Positions 53,294 to 62,801 of a stretch of 64,000 nucleotides of DNA are shown one piece after another. The number at the start of each line of letters is the position of its first letter. Position 1 is the first letter of the stretch. The stretch covers positions 362,377 through 426,376 of the forward strand of contig CANPVZ010000001.1 of assembly GCA_947581855.1 (NCBI GenBank), given 5' to 3'. The position numbers and the translations under genes were made by a program. The DNA is from an uncultured Phocaeicola sp. (lineage in GTDB: Bacteria; Bacteroidota; Bacteroidia; Bacteroidales; Bacteroidaceae). The notes under the pieces are model-generated. The model saw only the letters and a program-made list of their open reading frames with translations. It did not search any database and was not told the DNA's origin.

Positions 53294-54774
53294 AACATTG
53301 TTTATGCATACTATGCCTGTTGGGTACTTGGTTTCAAGTCCCCGCACAAAAGGTTTTAAAACTAAATTTGGAGCAAGCCATCGAAATAGCAAACGATAGT
53401 TCCTTATCTGCTTACCGATACCAAAACCAATATCTGTCAGGATATTGGGCATATCGGACATACAAAGCCAACCGACTTCCTAGTCTTACGCTAAATATGA
53501 CGCCCGCGCAATACAATCGAAATATTATTCAACGATATGATTCGGAGAGCAATAAAGACGTATACCGGGAACAGCAGTCATTTAATGCATATGGACAGCT
53601 GGCCATTAAACAAAACTTCGATCTGACGGGAGGTACATTTTATATTAATACTGATTTGGAATATTTGAGGAATTTCGGTGAAACACATAATACCCAATAT
53701 TCAAGTGTTCCGGTACGTATCGGTTACTCACAAGATTTAGTGGGATATAATCCTTTTAAATGGGATCGCAAGATAGAGCCCCTGAAATATGAAAAAGTAC
53801 GAAAACAGTTTATATATAATATGGAGTCGGTATCGGAAAGCGTTGTCAACTACTTTTTCACATTGGCTATGGCGCAAGCCGAATATCAGTTGGCTTTAGA
53901 TAACGTAGCATCAACGGATACTCTTTATAGAATCGGAAAAGAGCGCCATAAGATAGCTATGATTTCCCGAGCAGACCTTTTAACTTTACAATTGGATGTC
54001 GTAAACGCACAAAATACTTTGCAAAATGCGCAAATGAGTGTTAAGCGTGCTTCATTCAGTCTAGCCTCATTTCTTAATTTAGATAAAAATACTGAAATAG
54101 ATCTGGAATTGCCGGGATTACCTTTGCGAATGGAAATCTCTGCCGATGTTGCTTTAATAAAAGCGAAAGAAAATAATCCGACTTTGTTGGCACAGCGACA
54201 GAATGTACTGGAAGCAGAACAGGCTGTAGACCGAACTAAAAAAGAGTCTCGTTTTAATGCTAAAATTAATGCCAGCATTGGATTTAATCAAGTTGCCGAC
54301 AAGCTGGGAGATGCTTATCGCAATCCGTTACAACAGGATATGGTATCAATAAGTGTCTCTGTACCATTAATTGACTGGGGTGTAGCAAAAGGCAAACATA
54401 ATATGGCAAGAAATGATTTAAATGTGATTCGGAGCACCGCTCAACAAGAAGAATTAAGCCTGGAAGAAGAAGTGGTTATGACTGTAAACGACTTTAATGT
54501 ACAACGTAATTTGATTGCCAGTGCCCAAGAAGCATTGGACTTGGCCCAACTAGCTTACGAACAAACACGCCAGCGTTTCATTATCGGCAAAGCGGATGTA
54601 AATAGCTTGACACTTTCTTTGAATCGTCAGCAGGAGGCACAAAAAAATTATATCAGTGCCTTACAGAATTATTGGCTGAGCTATTATAAAATAAGAAAAT
54701 TGACTCTTTTCGATTTTGCTACGGGACTCTCATTAGCTAACAAGTTGAACCAGAAAATAATTTCATTGAAGTGA
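53290..54774 (+). CDS. TolC-family outer-membrane efflux protein
   Basis: 494 residues with a signal peptide (CLLGTWFQVPAQ). Two repeated OEP halves with long helices rich in Ala, Gln and Asn (MAQAEYQLALDNVASTD, AQEALDLAQLAYEQTRQRF) form a trimeric channel. It overlaps the genes on both sides by four bases, so the four efflux genes are translationally coupled. Confidence 0.92.
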   Translation: MKHCLCILCLLGTWFQVPAQKVLKLNLEQAIEIANDSSLSAYRYQNQYLSGYWAYRTYKANRLPSLTLNMTPAQYNRNIIQRYDSESNKDVYREQQSFNAYGQLAIKQNFDLTGGTFYINTDLEYLRNFGETHNTQYSSVPVRIGYSQDLVGYNPFKWDRKIEPLKYEKVRKQFIYNMESVSESVVNYFFTLAMAQAEYQLALDNVASTDTLYRIGKERHKIAMISRADLLTLQLDVVNAQNTLQNAQMSVKRASFSLASFLNLDKNTEIDLELPGLPLRMEISADVALIKAKENNPTLLAQRQNVLEAEQAVDRTKKESRFNAKINASIGFNQVADKLGDAYRNPLQQDMVSISVSVPLIDWGVAKGKHNMARNDLNVIRSTAQQEELSLEEEVVMTVNDFNVQRNLIASAQEALDLAQLAYEQTRQRFIIGKADVNSLTLSLNRQQEAQKNYISALQNYWLSYYKIRKLTLFDFATGLSLANKLNQKIISLK

Positions 54775-57700
54775 AAAACTCATACGGCATATCTTCGTTT
54801 ACACTTATTGTCACCTTTGTTTGCCTGGCAATTGTAGGAGTGGCCCTTGTGCCCCTTTTACCGGTGAAATTAGCTCCCTCGCAAGAGTTGCCGGGGCTCA
54901 GCATCAGTTATTCGATGTCGGGGAATTCTTCACGCATCGTCGAAGCTGAAGTAACCAGCCGACTGGAAGCCATGCTTTCTCGTGTGAAAGGTATTCGTAA
55001 AATATCGTCTTCTTCGAACAATGGGAGCGGTTCCATCAGCCTGTCTTTGGACAAGCATGCCGATATTGACGCAACCCGTTTTGAAGTTTCCACCATTATC
55101 CGTCAGGCATGGCCCCAATTGCCAGAGGGCGTAAGTTACCCGCAAATAAGAACCAAACAGTCGGACAGTGAAAGTTCACGTCCATTTCTTGTGTATACCA
55201 TAAATGCTCCAGCTACTCCAATTTTAATTCAACAATATGCGGAAGAAAAACTCAAACCGGTACTGGCACAGTTGAAAGGTATCTATAAAGTGGAGTTAAG
55301 CGGAGCAACTCCCATGGAATGGCGGATGGAATATAACCAGGAAGAACTTGTAAGGCTTGGAGTAAACGTGAGTAATATACAACAAGCTATCTCGGAATAT
55401 CTGAGCAAAGAGTTTCTCGGTACGTGCAACATAGAAAGGGGAGAAGGAAAATCTGACGAATGGATTCGTCTAGTCGTGACATCTCCTTCCGAATCACAAA
55501 AGACTTTCGATTTGTCGTCTATTTACGTAAAAGGAAGTGGTAAAGAAAAAAGCCTGATACCTTTATCGAAATTGGTATCAGTCAAACATATTGAAGAAAA
55601 GCCCCGAAGCTACTATCGTATTAACGGACTGAACTCCATTTATCTTTCTATAACTGCAGATGAGACGGCAAATCAGTTGCAGCTAAGTAAAGAAGTAAAA
55701 AGTACGTTAAGCCGCTTAATTGCTCAAATGCCGATAGGTTACGAAATCCATATCAGTCACGATGCGACGGAATACATACAAAGTGAACTCAATAAAATAT
55801 ATTTCCGCACAGCGCTGACTATCATCATTCTTCTGTTATTCGTACTTTTGATTACTCGGAAAGTACGTTACTTATTACTCATCACCATCAGCTTGGCTGT
55901 AAACATTGCAATTGCCGTTATATTTTATTATTTATTCGGATTGGAGATGCAGCTCTACTCACTGGCAGGTATCACAATCTCACTGAATTTGGTTATTGAC
56001 AATACTATTGTGATGGCCGATCATTATATGCGACAAAAGAATCTGAAGGTTTTCCTTTCCATATTGGCCGCCACCCTTACTACTATCGGAGCTTTAACAA
56101 TCATATTCTTTCTGGAAGAAAAAGTACGGCTTAACCTGCAAGATTTTGCAGCTATAGTAATTATCAATTTGGCTGTATCGCTTTTTGTCTCACTGTTCTT
56201 TGTCCCCTCATTGATGGAGAGGTTGAAAGTGCGGCAAAAACGTGTTGGAAAAAGAGTACGTCTGAGGATGAAGCGCATTACCGTTTATTTTACTCGCATA
56301 TATCGTACCTTTATTTGTTATCTATGTCGTTACCGGATATTTGCCTGCCTTCTGCTGTTGCTAGGTTTCGGGCTTCCTGTATTCCTGTTGCCGGAAAAAA
56401 TAGAAAAAGAAGGAGAATGGGCCACTTTTTATAATAAAACAATAGGTTCTACTGTCTATAAGGAAGATATTAAACCTATAGTAGACGTAGCTTTGGGAGG
56501 AAGCTTACGTCTGTTTGTACAAAAAGTATATAACGGAAGTTATTTTTCCCGAAATGAAGAAACGGTATTGTCGGTTAATGCAACACTGCCGAATGGCAGT
56601 ACTATCGATCAAATGAATGCGTTAATGAAACAGATGGAAACTTATCTGAGTGAATTTAAAGAAATTAAACAGTTTCAGACTTCCGTAATGGGAGCACGTC
56701 GAGCATCCATTTCAATCTATTTCAAAAAAGAACATCAATATAGCGGATTCCCTTATTTGCTGAAAGCAAACATTATCAGCAAAGCGATAGAGTTAGGAGG
56801 AGGAAGCTGGAGTGTATACGGACTACAAGATCAGGGGTTCAACAATGACGTACGCGAGAGTGCCGGTTCATTCCGCGTAAAGATGTACGGGTATAATTAC
56901 GATGAATTATATCACTGGGCGGAAGAATTAAAGAAGCAATTACTTACTTACCGACGAATCAAGGAAGTAATCATCAACTCGGAATTCTCTTGGTGGAAAG
57001 ATGATTATAAAGAGTTTTACATGCGCCCGGACAAAGAACGGATGGCTCAGGAAGGAATTACCGCATCTCAACTGTTTACTATCCTACGTCCGCTATTCGG
57101 ACGGGATATGTCGTGCGGCAATATTTGGACGGATAACGCTTTCGAACGCTTAACACTCTCATCGAGCCAGTCACAGGAATACGATATATGGGGACTGCAA
57201 AATATGCCTTGCAAGGTAGGTAATAAAATCTATAAGCTATCCGATTTAGTTACTATAGAAAAGGAACAAGCTCCTCAGAAAGTGGTGAAAGAAAACCAGC
57301 AATATAAACTTTGCCTGCAATACGAATATATTGGTTCATCGGAGCAAGGCAGAAAAATATTAGATAAAGAAATAGAAGCTTTTAATAAGATCCTTCCGAT
57401 GGGCTACTCGGTGGAATCGGAAATAAACCAATGGAGATGGAATGAAGAGGATAACGGACAGTATATGTTATTATTACTCATCATCGGTATTCTATTCTTC
57501 ATTACGAGCATTCTCTTTAACTCGCTCAAACAACCTTTCGCTATTTTGTTTATCGTACCGGTATCGTATATAGGCGTATTCCTTACTTTTTATTTGTTCG
57601 AATTGAATTTCGATCAAGGCGGGTTCGCATCATTTGTCTTGCTATGTGGTATCACGGTCAATGCCAGCATCTATATTCTAAACGAATATAATGCCATACG

Positions 57701-57998
57701 GAAAAGAATGCCATTGCTTTCTCCTTTAAAAGCCTATACTAAAGCTTGGAACACTAAAATCATTCCTATTTTTCTCACTGTGGTTTCTACCATATTGGGA
57801 TTCCTTCCCTTTATGATTGGCGAAAACAAAGAAGCATTTTGGTTTCCATTGGCAGCCGGAACCATTGGTGGTTTGGTAATGTCTCTTATTGGAATCTTTT
57901 TTTATTTGCCTATCTTCAGTCTGTCACGTAAACAACTTCCGAAGAAAAGCCGTTTACGTTCAAAAATAAAAAAAACATTTCATTTGACCAGAACATAG
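54771..57998 (+). CDS. RND efflux permease, subunit 2
   Basis: 1075 residues with a GTG start overlapping the TolC stop. The same RND plan as 50225, but divergent: helix 1 FTLIVTFVCLAIVGVALVPL, relay Asp in LVIDNTIVMADHY, and a C-terminal membrane block starting MLLLLIIGILFFITSIL. Two different permeases with one adaptor and one channel suggest a heteromeric pump, as in MdtBC. It ends close to the promoter of the ABC gene. Confidence 0.9.
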   Translation: MKNSYGISSFTLIVTFVCLAIVGVALVPLLPVKLAPSQELPGLSISYSMSGNSSRIVEAEVTSRLEAMLSRVKGIRKISSSSNNGSGSISLSLDKHADIDATRFEVSTIIRQAWPQLPEGVSYPQIRTKQSDSESSRPFLVYTINAPATPILIQQYAEEKLKPVLAQLKGIYKVELSGATPMEWRMEYNQEELVRLGVNVSNIQQAISEYLSKEFLGTCNIERGEGKSDEWIRLVVTSPSESQKTFDLSSIYVKGSGKEKSLIPLSKLVSVKHIEEKPRSYYRINGLNSIYLSITADETANQLQLSKEVKSTLSRLIAQMPIGYEIHISHDATEYIQSELNKIYFRTALTIIILLLFVLLITRKVRYLLLITISLAVNIAIAVIFYYLFGLEMQLYSLAGITISLNLVIDNTIVMADHYMRQKNLKVFLSILAATLTTIGALTIIFFLEEKVRLNLQDFAAIVIINLAVSLFVSLFFVPSLMERLKVRQKRVGKRVRLRMKRITVYFTRIYRTFICYLCRYRIFACLLLLLGFGLPVFLLPEKIEKEGEWATFYNKTIGSTVYKEDIKPIVDVALGGSLRLFVQKVYNGSYFSRNEETVLSVNATLPNGSTIDQMNALMKQMETYLSEFKEIKQFQTSVMGARRASISIYFKKEHQYSGFPYLLKANIISKAIELGGGSWSVYGLQDQGFNNDVRESAGSFRVKMYGYNYDELYHWAEELKKQLLTYRRIKEVIINSEFSWWKDDYKEFYMRPDKERMAQEGITASQLFTILRPLFGRDMSCGNIWTDNAFERLTLSSSQSQEYDIWGLQNMPCKVGNKIYKLSDLVTIEKEQAPQKVVKENQQYKLCLQYEYIGSSEQGRKILDKEIEAFNKILPMGYSVESEINQWRWNEEDNGQYMLLLLIIGILFFITSILFNSLKQPFAILFIVPVSYIGVFLTFYLFELNFDQGGFASFVLLCGITVNASIYILNEYNAIRKRMPLLSPLKAYTKAWNTKIIPIFLTVVSTILGFLPFMIGENKEAFWFPLAAGTIGGLVMSLIGIFFYLPIFSLSRKQLPKKSRLRSKIKKTFHLTRT

Positions 57999-58014
57999 GT
58001 TTATTATACTTTTG
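57983..58014 (+). promoter_or_regulatory. Consensus promoter of the ABC gene
   Basis: TTTG at 57983-57986, a 20-base spacer and TACTTTTG at 58007-58014, an excellent match. It overlaps the end of the RND gene and shows that an in-frame start at 58012 is not used. Confidence 0.8.
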
Positions 58015-58035
58015 CACATCTATTTATCAAACATT

Positions 58036-59487
58036 ATGCAAAAGATTATTGAAATTGTAAACGGAGTGACACGTCATCCGCTCTACCGGATGAAGGAGCC
58101 TATTCATTTTTCTTTAGAAGGAAATGAACACATTGCCATTATCGGACCAAACGGAGCGGGAAAAAGTATTTTAGTAGATACTATTATAGGAAAATATCCG
58201 TTGTTGATGAATGAAGTTAGATATGATTTTTCACCGTCTCCTTCCTCCATGGTTTACAAAAACATCAAATATATTGCTTTTCGTGACACCTATGGGGATG
58301 CCGACGGGAACTATTATTACCAACAACGATGGAATTCCCAAGATTTGGAGGAAACACCTTTAGTACGGGAACTCCTGCCAGAGACTTCCAATGAAATATT
58401 ACGCAATCAATTATATGCGCTCTTTGGTATAAACTCCTTGTTGGATAAACATATTATTTTATTGTCAAGTGGGGAACTGCGCAAATTTCAATTAACGAAA
58501 ACGCTTCTGAGTAATCCTCGCGTGCTAATTATGGATAATCCCTTTATTGGTTTAGATGCTCAGACACGAGAACAATTGCACCAACTGCTAAACACATTAA
58601 CAACCTTGTCGCAACTGCAAGTTATTTTGGTATTATCAAAAACAGATGACATTCCTCAGTTTATTACTCACGTAGTACCAGTAAAGAATATGGTATGTGG
58701 AAAGAAAATAACGAAAGAAGAGTATATCAATCAACAGGAAGCATATCCGAAAAGCGTATTGAGTAAAGAGAAAAGAGAACGAATACTGCAATTACCGTAC
58801 AATCCAGAAATTTACCATACCGAGCATGTGGTGGATTTAAATAAAGTAAGTATCCGTTATGGAGAGCGAACCATCCTGAAAGAATTGGACTGGTCTGTAA
58901 AGTGTGGTGAAAAATGGGCTCTTTCTGGCGAAAACGGGGCAGGCAAATCAACATTGTTGAGTCTGGTTTGTGCAGACAACCCCCAATCATATGCCTGCGA
59001 CATTAGTCTGTTCGGTCGTAAAAGAGGGACAGGAGAGAGCATCTGGGAGATAAAAAAACATATTGGATATGTGTCTCCTGAAATGCATCGCGCTTACTTA
59101 AAGAATCTACCAACTATTGATATAGTAGCGTCCGGGCTGCATGATTCCATTGGTTTGTATAAACGTACTCATCAAGAAGATATGGACAAATGCGCTTGGT
59201 GGCTAGACATATTCGGCATTCTGGATTTGAAAGACCGCAACTTCCTACAGCTTTCAAGCGGTGAACAGCGATTGGTATTGCTTGCGCGTGCTTTTGTCAA
59301 AGACCCCGAACTTCTTATTTTGGATGAACCGTTACATGGACTAGATATGAGGAACAGGCGTCTGGCTAAAGATGTAATCGAAACTTTTTGTCAGCGAAAA
59401 GATAAAACCTTGATTATGGTGACACATTATCAAAACGAATTGCCTAATGTAATAGACCACCAGCTTTATTTACGAAAGAACCGATAA
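58036..59487 (+). CDS. Twin-domain ABC ATPase (ModF-like)
   Basis: 483 residues with two complete nucleotide-binding domains. Domain 1 has Walker A GPNGAGKS (37-44), signature LSSGELRKF and Walker B VLIMDN. Domain 2 has SGENGAGKSTLLSL, LSSGEQRLVLLARAF and LLILDEPLHGLD. No membrane segment. Length and layout fit ModF/PhrA-type proteins. Its transporter partner and substrate are not apparent; a molybdate role, as for E. coli ModF, is unproven here. Confidence 0.85.
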   Translation: MQKIIEIVNGVTRHPLYRMKEPIHFSLEGNEHIAIIGPNGAGKSILVDTIIGKYPLLMNEVRYDFSPSPSSMVYKNIKYIAFRDTYGDADGNYYYQQRWNSQDLEETPLVRELLPETSNEILRNQLYALFGINSLLDKHIILLSSGELRKFQLTKTLLSNPRVLIMDNPFIGLDAQTREQLHQLLNTLTTLSQLQVILVLSKTDDIPQFITHVVPVKNMVCGKKITKEEYINQQEAYPKSVLSKEKRERILQLPYNPEIYHTEHVVDLNKVSIRYGERTILKELDWSVKCGEKWALSGENGAGKSTLLSLVCADNPQSYACDISLFGRKRGTGESIWEIKKHIGYVSPEMHRAYLKNLPTIDIVASGLHDSIGLYKRTHQEDMDKCAWWLDIFGILDLKDRNFLQLSSGEQRLVLLARAFVKDPELLILDEPLHGLDMRNRRLAKDVIETFCQRKDKTLIMVTHYQNELPNVIDHQLYLRKNR

Positions 59488-59518
59488 GTAGATAAAACTT
59501 TATTAAGGTTTATTTGTT

Positions 59519-59555
59519 ATATGTTCAACGAATCTTAAAATGTCGTTGAACATAT
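59519..59555 (+). promoter_or_regulatory. Perfect hairpin overlapping the start codon of the Dcu transporter
   Basis: ATATGTTCAACGA (59519-59531) pairs perfectly with TCGTTGAACATAT (59543-59555) around an 11-base loop. The right arm includes the first two bases of the ATG at 59554. It could hide the translation start, act as a dimeric repressor site, or end the ABC transcript, although no T run follows. Confidence 0.7.
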
Positions 59556-60867
59556 GATTATTCAATTACTCTTTGTACTGGTTTGTATCATTGTTGGCGC
59601 CCGATTAGGTGGCATCGGATTAGGCGTAATGGGTGGCTTGGGAATGGCAATCCTTACTTTCTTGTTCGATTTGCAACCCACATCTCCGCCTATCGATGTC
59701 ATGCTGATGATATTATCAGTCATTACGGCAGCTTCATGTATGCAAGCAGCCGGCGGGTTAGATTACTTAGTCAGGGTAGCCGAAAGATTACTTCGTAAAC
59801 ATCCGACTTACATAACTTATCTAAGTCCATTAGTTACCTATCTCTTCACTTTTATAGCCGGAACCGGTCATGTAGCTTATTCCGTATTGCCTGTTATTGC
59901 GGAAGTAGCTACCGAAACTAAAGTCAGACCGGAACGACCGTTGAGTATTGCTGTAATTGCTTCGCAACAAGCGATTACGGCAAGCCCTATATCTGCGGCA
60001 ACTGTAGCACTGCTCGCGTTGCTCACTCCTTATCATCTTTCTTTGTTCGACATCTTAAAGGTAACCATCCCCGCAACATTAATCGGTGTACTGGCGGGTG
60101 CTGTTTATTCTTTAAAAGCAGGGAAAGAATTGCATGAAGATCCTGAATATAGGGCTAGAGTAGAAGCCGGATTAATAAACATATCGGCCTCACGCCCAAT
60201 ATATAAAGAAAGCAATGTCACTGCCAAACTTTCCGTATTACTATTTCTCATAGCCACCTTGCTTATTGTCTTATTCGGTTCATTCAGTTCACTCCGCCCA
60301 AGCTTTCTTGTACACGAAGAAGTTATTCGTGTGGGAATGCCTCATATTATTGAAATTATCATGCTGGCTACCGCCGCACTCATTCTCCTCGTTACACGGA
60401 CAAATGGTCTGGACGCTTGTAAAGGAAATGTTTTCTCTGCCGGAATGCAGGCTGTAATCGCTATATTCGGCATTGCATGGATGGGGGATACTTTTATCAA
60501 CGGGAATTTACAATCGTTGACTTCAACTATGGAACAGACAATTCAAGAAATGCCTTATCTATTCGGAATCGCACTTTTCATCATGTCTATTTTATTATAT
60601 AGCCAGGCTGCTACAGTAAGAGCCGTCATGCCATTGGGCATTGCTTTGGGTTTGTCTCCCTACATGTTGGTTGCCTTGTTTCCGGCAGTAAACGGATATT
60701 TCTTTATTCCGAACTATCCTACGTTAATTGCCGCCATCAACTTTGATCGAACCGGTACAACACGGATAGGCAAATATGTGCTTAACCATTCGTTTATGCT
60801 TCCGGGACTCATTTCTACCGGAGTGGCATTATTAATAGGCTTTTTACTTATTCAACTTTATACATGA
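59554..60867 (+). CDS. dcuB: Anaerobic C4-dicarboxylate transporter, Dcu family
   Basis: 437 residues, 10 or more membrane helices. It starts IIQLLFVLVCIIVGARLGGI and contains the Dcu signatures TFIAGTGHVAYSVLPVIAEV and ASQQAITASPISAAT. These proteins exchange fumarate, malate or aspartate for succinate during fumarate respiration. The asparaginase gene follows, which yields aspartate, a Dcu substrate. The choice of dcuB over dcuA is by general resemblance. Confidence 0.92.
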   Translation: MIIQLLFVLVCIIVGARLGGIGLGVMGGLGMAILTFLFDLQPTSPPIDVMLMILSVITAASCMQAAGGLDYLVRVAERLLRKHPTYITYLSPLVTYLFTFIAGTGHVAYSVLPVIAEVATETKVRPERPLSIAVIASQQAITASPISAATVALLALLTPYHLSLFDILKVTIPATLIGVLAGAVYSLKAGKELHEDPEYRARVEAGLINISASRPIYKESNVTAKLSVLLFLIATLLIVLFGSFSSLRPSFLVHEEVIRVGMPHIIEIIMLATAALILLVTRTNGLDACKGNVFSAGMQAVIAIFGIAWMGDTFINGNLQSLTSTMEQTIQEMPYLFGIALFIMSILLYSQAATVRAVMPLGIALGLSPYMLVALFPAVNGYFFIPNYPTLIAAINFDRTGTTRIGKYVLNHSFMLPGLISTGVALLIGFLLIQLYT

Positions 60868-61025
60868 GTAACAGAAAGCTAAATGCAAGCAACAATAAAA
60901 AAGAACGGATTTCTTCTTTAAAAGATACATTTCTGAAAATAGAGCACACGATTGTCAACAAAAATAAATGCATATCGTATAAAGAGTTTAATCTCTATAT
61001 TATTAACTTATAAAATTTTACAATT

Positions 61026-62084
61026 ATGAAGAATTTAATGCGATTGAATTGGGTAATAGTATTTTGCTTATTATCCACCTTTACCCTGATGGCTCAGAAG
61101 CCTCATATTTACATTTTAGCAACCGGCGGAACCATTGCCGGAACAGGTGCTTCGGCTACACAGACGAACTATACAGCCGGACAAGTAGCTATCGAAACCT
61201 TGCTGGATGCTGTACCGCAAATCAGCGATATAGCAAAAGTAACTGGGGAACAAATAGTTAAAATAGGTTCTCAGGACATGAATGATAACGTATGGCTTAC
61301 TTTGGCCAAGCGTATCAATGAACTTACATCTCGTGATGACATTGACGGCATCGTAATTACTCACGGAACAGACACGATGGAGGAAACCGCTTATTTCTTG
61401 AACTTGACCGTAAAAAGTGACAAGCCTGTTGTTTTGGTAGGAGCCATGCGCCCTTCCACTTCCTTGAGCGCCGACGGACCTTTAAATCTGTACAATGCCG
61501 TGGTTACGGCTGCAGCACCGGAAAGTCGGAATAAAGGAGTAACAATTGCCATGAATGGACTTATATTGGGCGCTCACGGAGCTACCAAAACCAATACGGT
61601 AGACGTACAAACCTTCCAATCCCCAAATTCTGGAGCAATAGGTTACATTCAAAACGGAAAGGTTGTATACAACATGTGCCCTTTGAAAAAGCATACCACC
61701 CAATCGGTGTTTGATGTAACCAACCTGATTTCTCTTCCCAAAGTAGGTATTGTTTACAGCTATTCCAACATATACCCTGATGTAATGCACCCGTTCCTGC
61801 ATAACCATTATATGGGAATTATCCATGCGGGAGTAGGTAACGGAAATATCTATAAAGATATATTTCCCTTATTGCAAGAGGCTCGCAAAAAAGGAATCTT
61901 AGTAGTTCGCTCGAGCCGTGTACCCACAGGTCCAACTACTTTAGATGCAGAAGTGGACGATGCGGCTTATCAATTTGTGGCTTCACAAGAACTAAATCCC
62001 CAGAAAGCTAGGGTCCTTCTGATGCTGGCACTTACACAGACAACCGACTGGCAGGCTATTCAACAATTCTTTAACGAATACTAA
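61026..62084 (+). CDS. ansB: Type II L-asparaginase (periplasmic)
   Basis: 352 residues with a signal peptide (cleavage near LMAQ). Catalytic motifs: LATGGTIAG with Thr36, and THGTDTMEETAYF with Thr115 and Asp116. It hydrolyses asparagine to aspartate and ammonia. Following the Dcu transporter, it probably supplies aspartate for uptake and conversion to fumarate. Length is typical for AnsB. Confidence 0.95.
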   Translation: MKNLMRLNWVIVFCLLSTFTLMAQKPHIYILATGGTIAGTGASATQTNYTAGQVAIETLLDAVPQISDIAKVTGEQIVKIGSQDMNDNVWLTLAKRINELTSRDDIDGIVITHGTDTMEETAYFLNLTVKSDKPVVLVGAMRPSTSLSADGPLNLYNAVVTAAAPESRNKGVTIAMNGLILGAHGATKTNTVDVQTFQSPNSGAIGYIQNGKVVYNMCPLKKHTTQSVFDVTNLISLPKVGIVYSYSNIYPDVMHPFLHNHYMGIIHAGVGNGNIYKDIFPLLQEARKKGILVVRSSRVPTGPTTLDAEVDDAAYQFVASQELNPQKARVLLMLALTQTTDWQAIQQFFNEY

Positions 62085-62095
62085 GAAACAGAAAG

Positions 62096-62188
62096 ATGAA
62101 AAAACACATATTACTTTTATGGTGCATGGCTATATTGCCATGCATCGTTCAAGCACAATCGGCACAAGACAGTATAAATTCAATATGA
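62096..62188 (+). pseudogene. Truncated secreted protein after the asparaginase
   Basis: Thirty residues: a good signal peptide (LLLWCMAILPCIVQA) and QSAQDSINS, then a stop. Only the start of an exported protein remains. It begins 12 bases after the asparaginase gene, so it was probably the next gene of that operon, cut by a deletion or insertion. The body is not in the window. Confidence 0.6.
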
Positions 62189-62368
62189 TTGATTTTGCAT
62201 AAATTATAATACCTTGATAATCAATAGCAATACATAGGCAAACAATCTGTGTGTAACAAATTCGCAACAAACAAATGGAGAAATATTGTTCCTACGGTAG
62301 AACATAGGAATTAACAACATGGAAGTTCATTACCATTATGAATAGGGAGGCGACAAGTCTCTACTTCC

Positions 62369-62387
62369 CCTAAATCTTTGATTTAGG
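62369..62387. repeat. Small perfect hairpin
   Basis: CCTAAATC (62369-62376) and GATTTAGG (62380-62387) with a 3-base loop, in the gene-free 62189-62428. Nothing else is recognisable there. Confidence 0.5.
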
Positions 62388-62427
62388 TATGGTATTTCGT
62401 TTCTTTCCACGGGACAACAACCCGAAA

Positions 62428-62460
62428 GTTGTGCAAATTCAAATATTTGTGCTACCTTTG
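62428..62460 (+). promoter_or_regulatory. Promoter of the XRE regulator gene
   Basis: GTTG at 62428-62431, a 21-base spacer and TACCTTTG at 62453-62460, 29 bases before the ATG. Confidence 0.65.
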
Positions 62461-62489
62461 CAAATGAATTAAGCAATGTAATCGTTTCA

Positions 62490-62792
62490 ATGAATACAGT
62501 GACAGACAAAATGCCTCGCGTGGGTTTGGAGACCGAATCGCAGACAGTCAAATCAGGACAGGATAAAAGGGACTGGGCGCAATGCTCACGGGCTATTGCC
62601 GTCCTTATGTCAAAGCGAATGTCGGAACTCGGCTTGTCGCAACGGATGCTTGCCGAAAAAATGAATTGCACCCAGCAATATATCTCCAAGATGCTGAAAG
62701 GGCAAAAGAACATGTCACTGGAAACCATTTGCAAAATAGAAAACACATTGGGCATCGAAATTATCAAAGGTCTGGACGAAAGCGAACAATAA
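62490..62792 (+). CDS. XRE-family helix-turn-helix regulator
   Basis: A hundred residues. The C-terminal 60 form a Cro/C1-type helix-turn-helix: LGLSQRMLAEKMNCTQQYIS and MLKGQKNMSLETICKIENTL. The N-terminal 40 residues are a polar extension. It sits 9 bases before an ORF6N gene with which it is probably co-transcribed. Such pairs occur in mobile and prophage-derived DNA of Bacteroides, where the XRE protein could be an antitoxin-like repressor (inference). Confidence 0.85.
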   Translation: MNTVTDKMPRVGLETESQTVKSGQDKRDWAQCSRAIAVLMSKRMSELGLSQRMLAEKMNCTQQYISKMLKGQKNMSLETICKIENTLGIEIIKGLDESEQ

Positions 62793-62801
62793 AGCAGGAA
62801 T

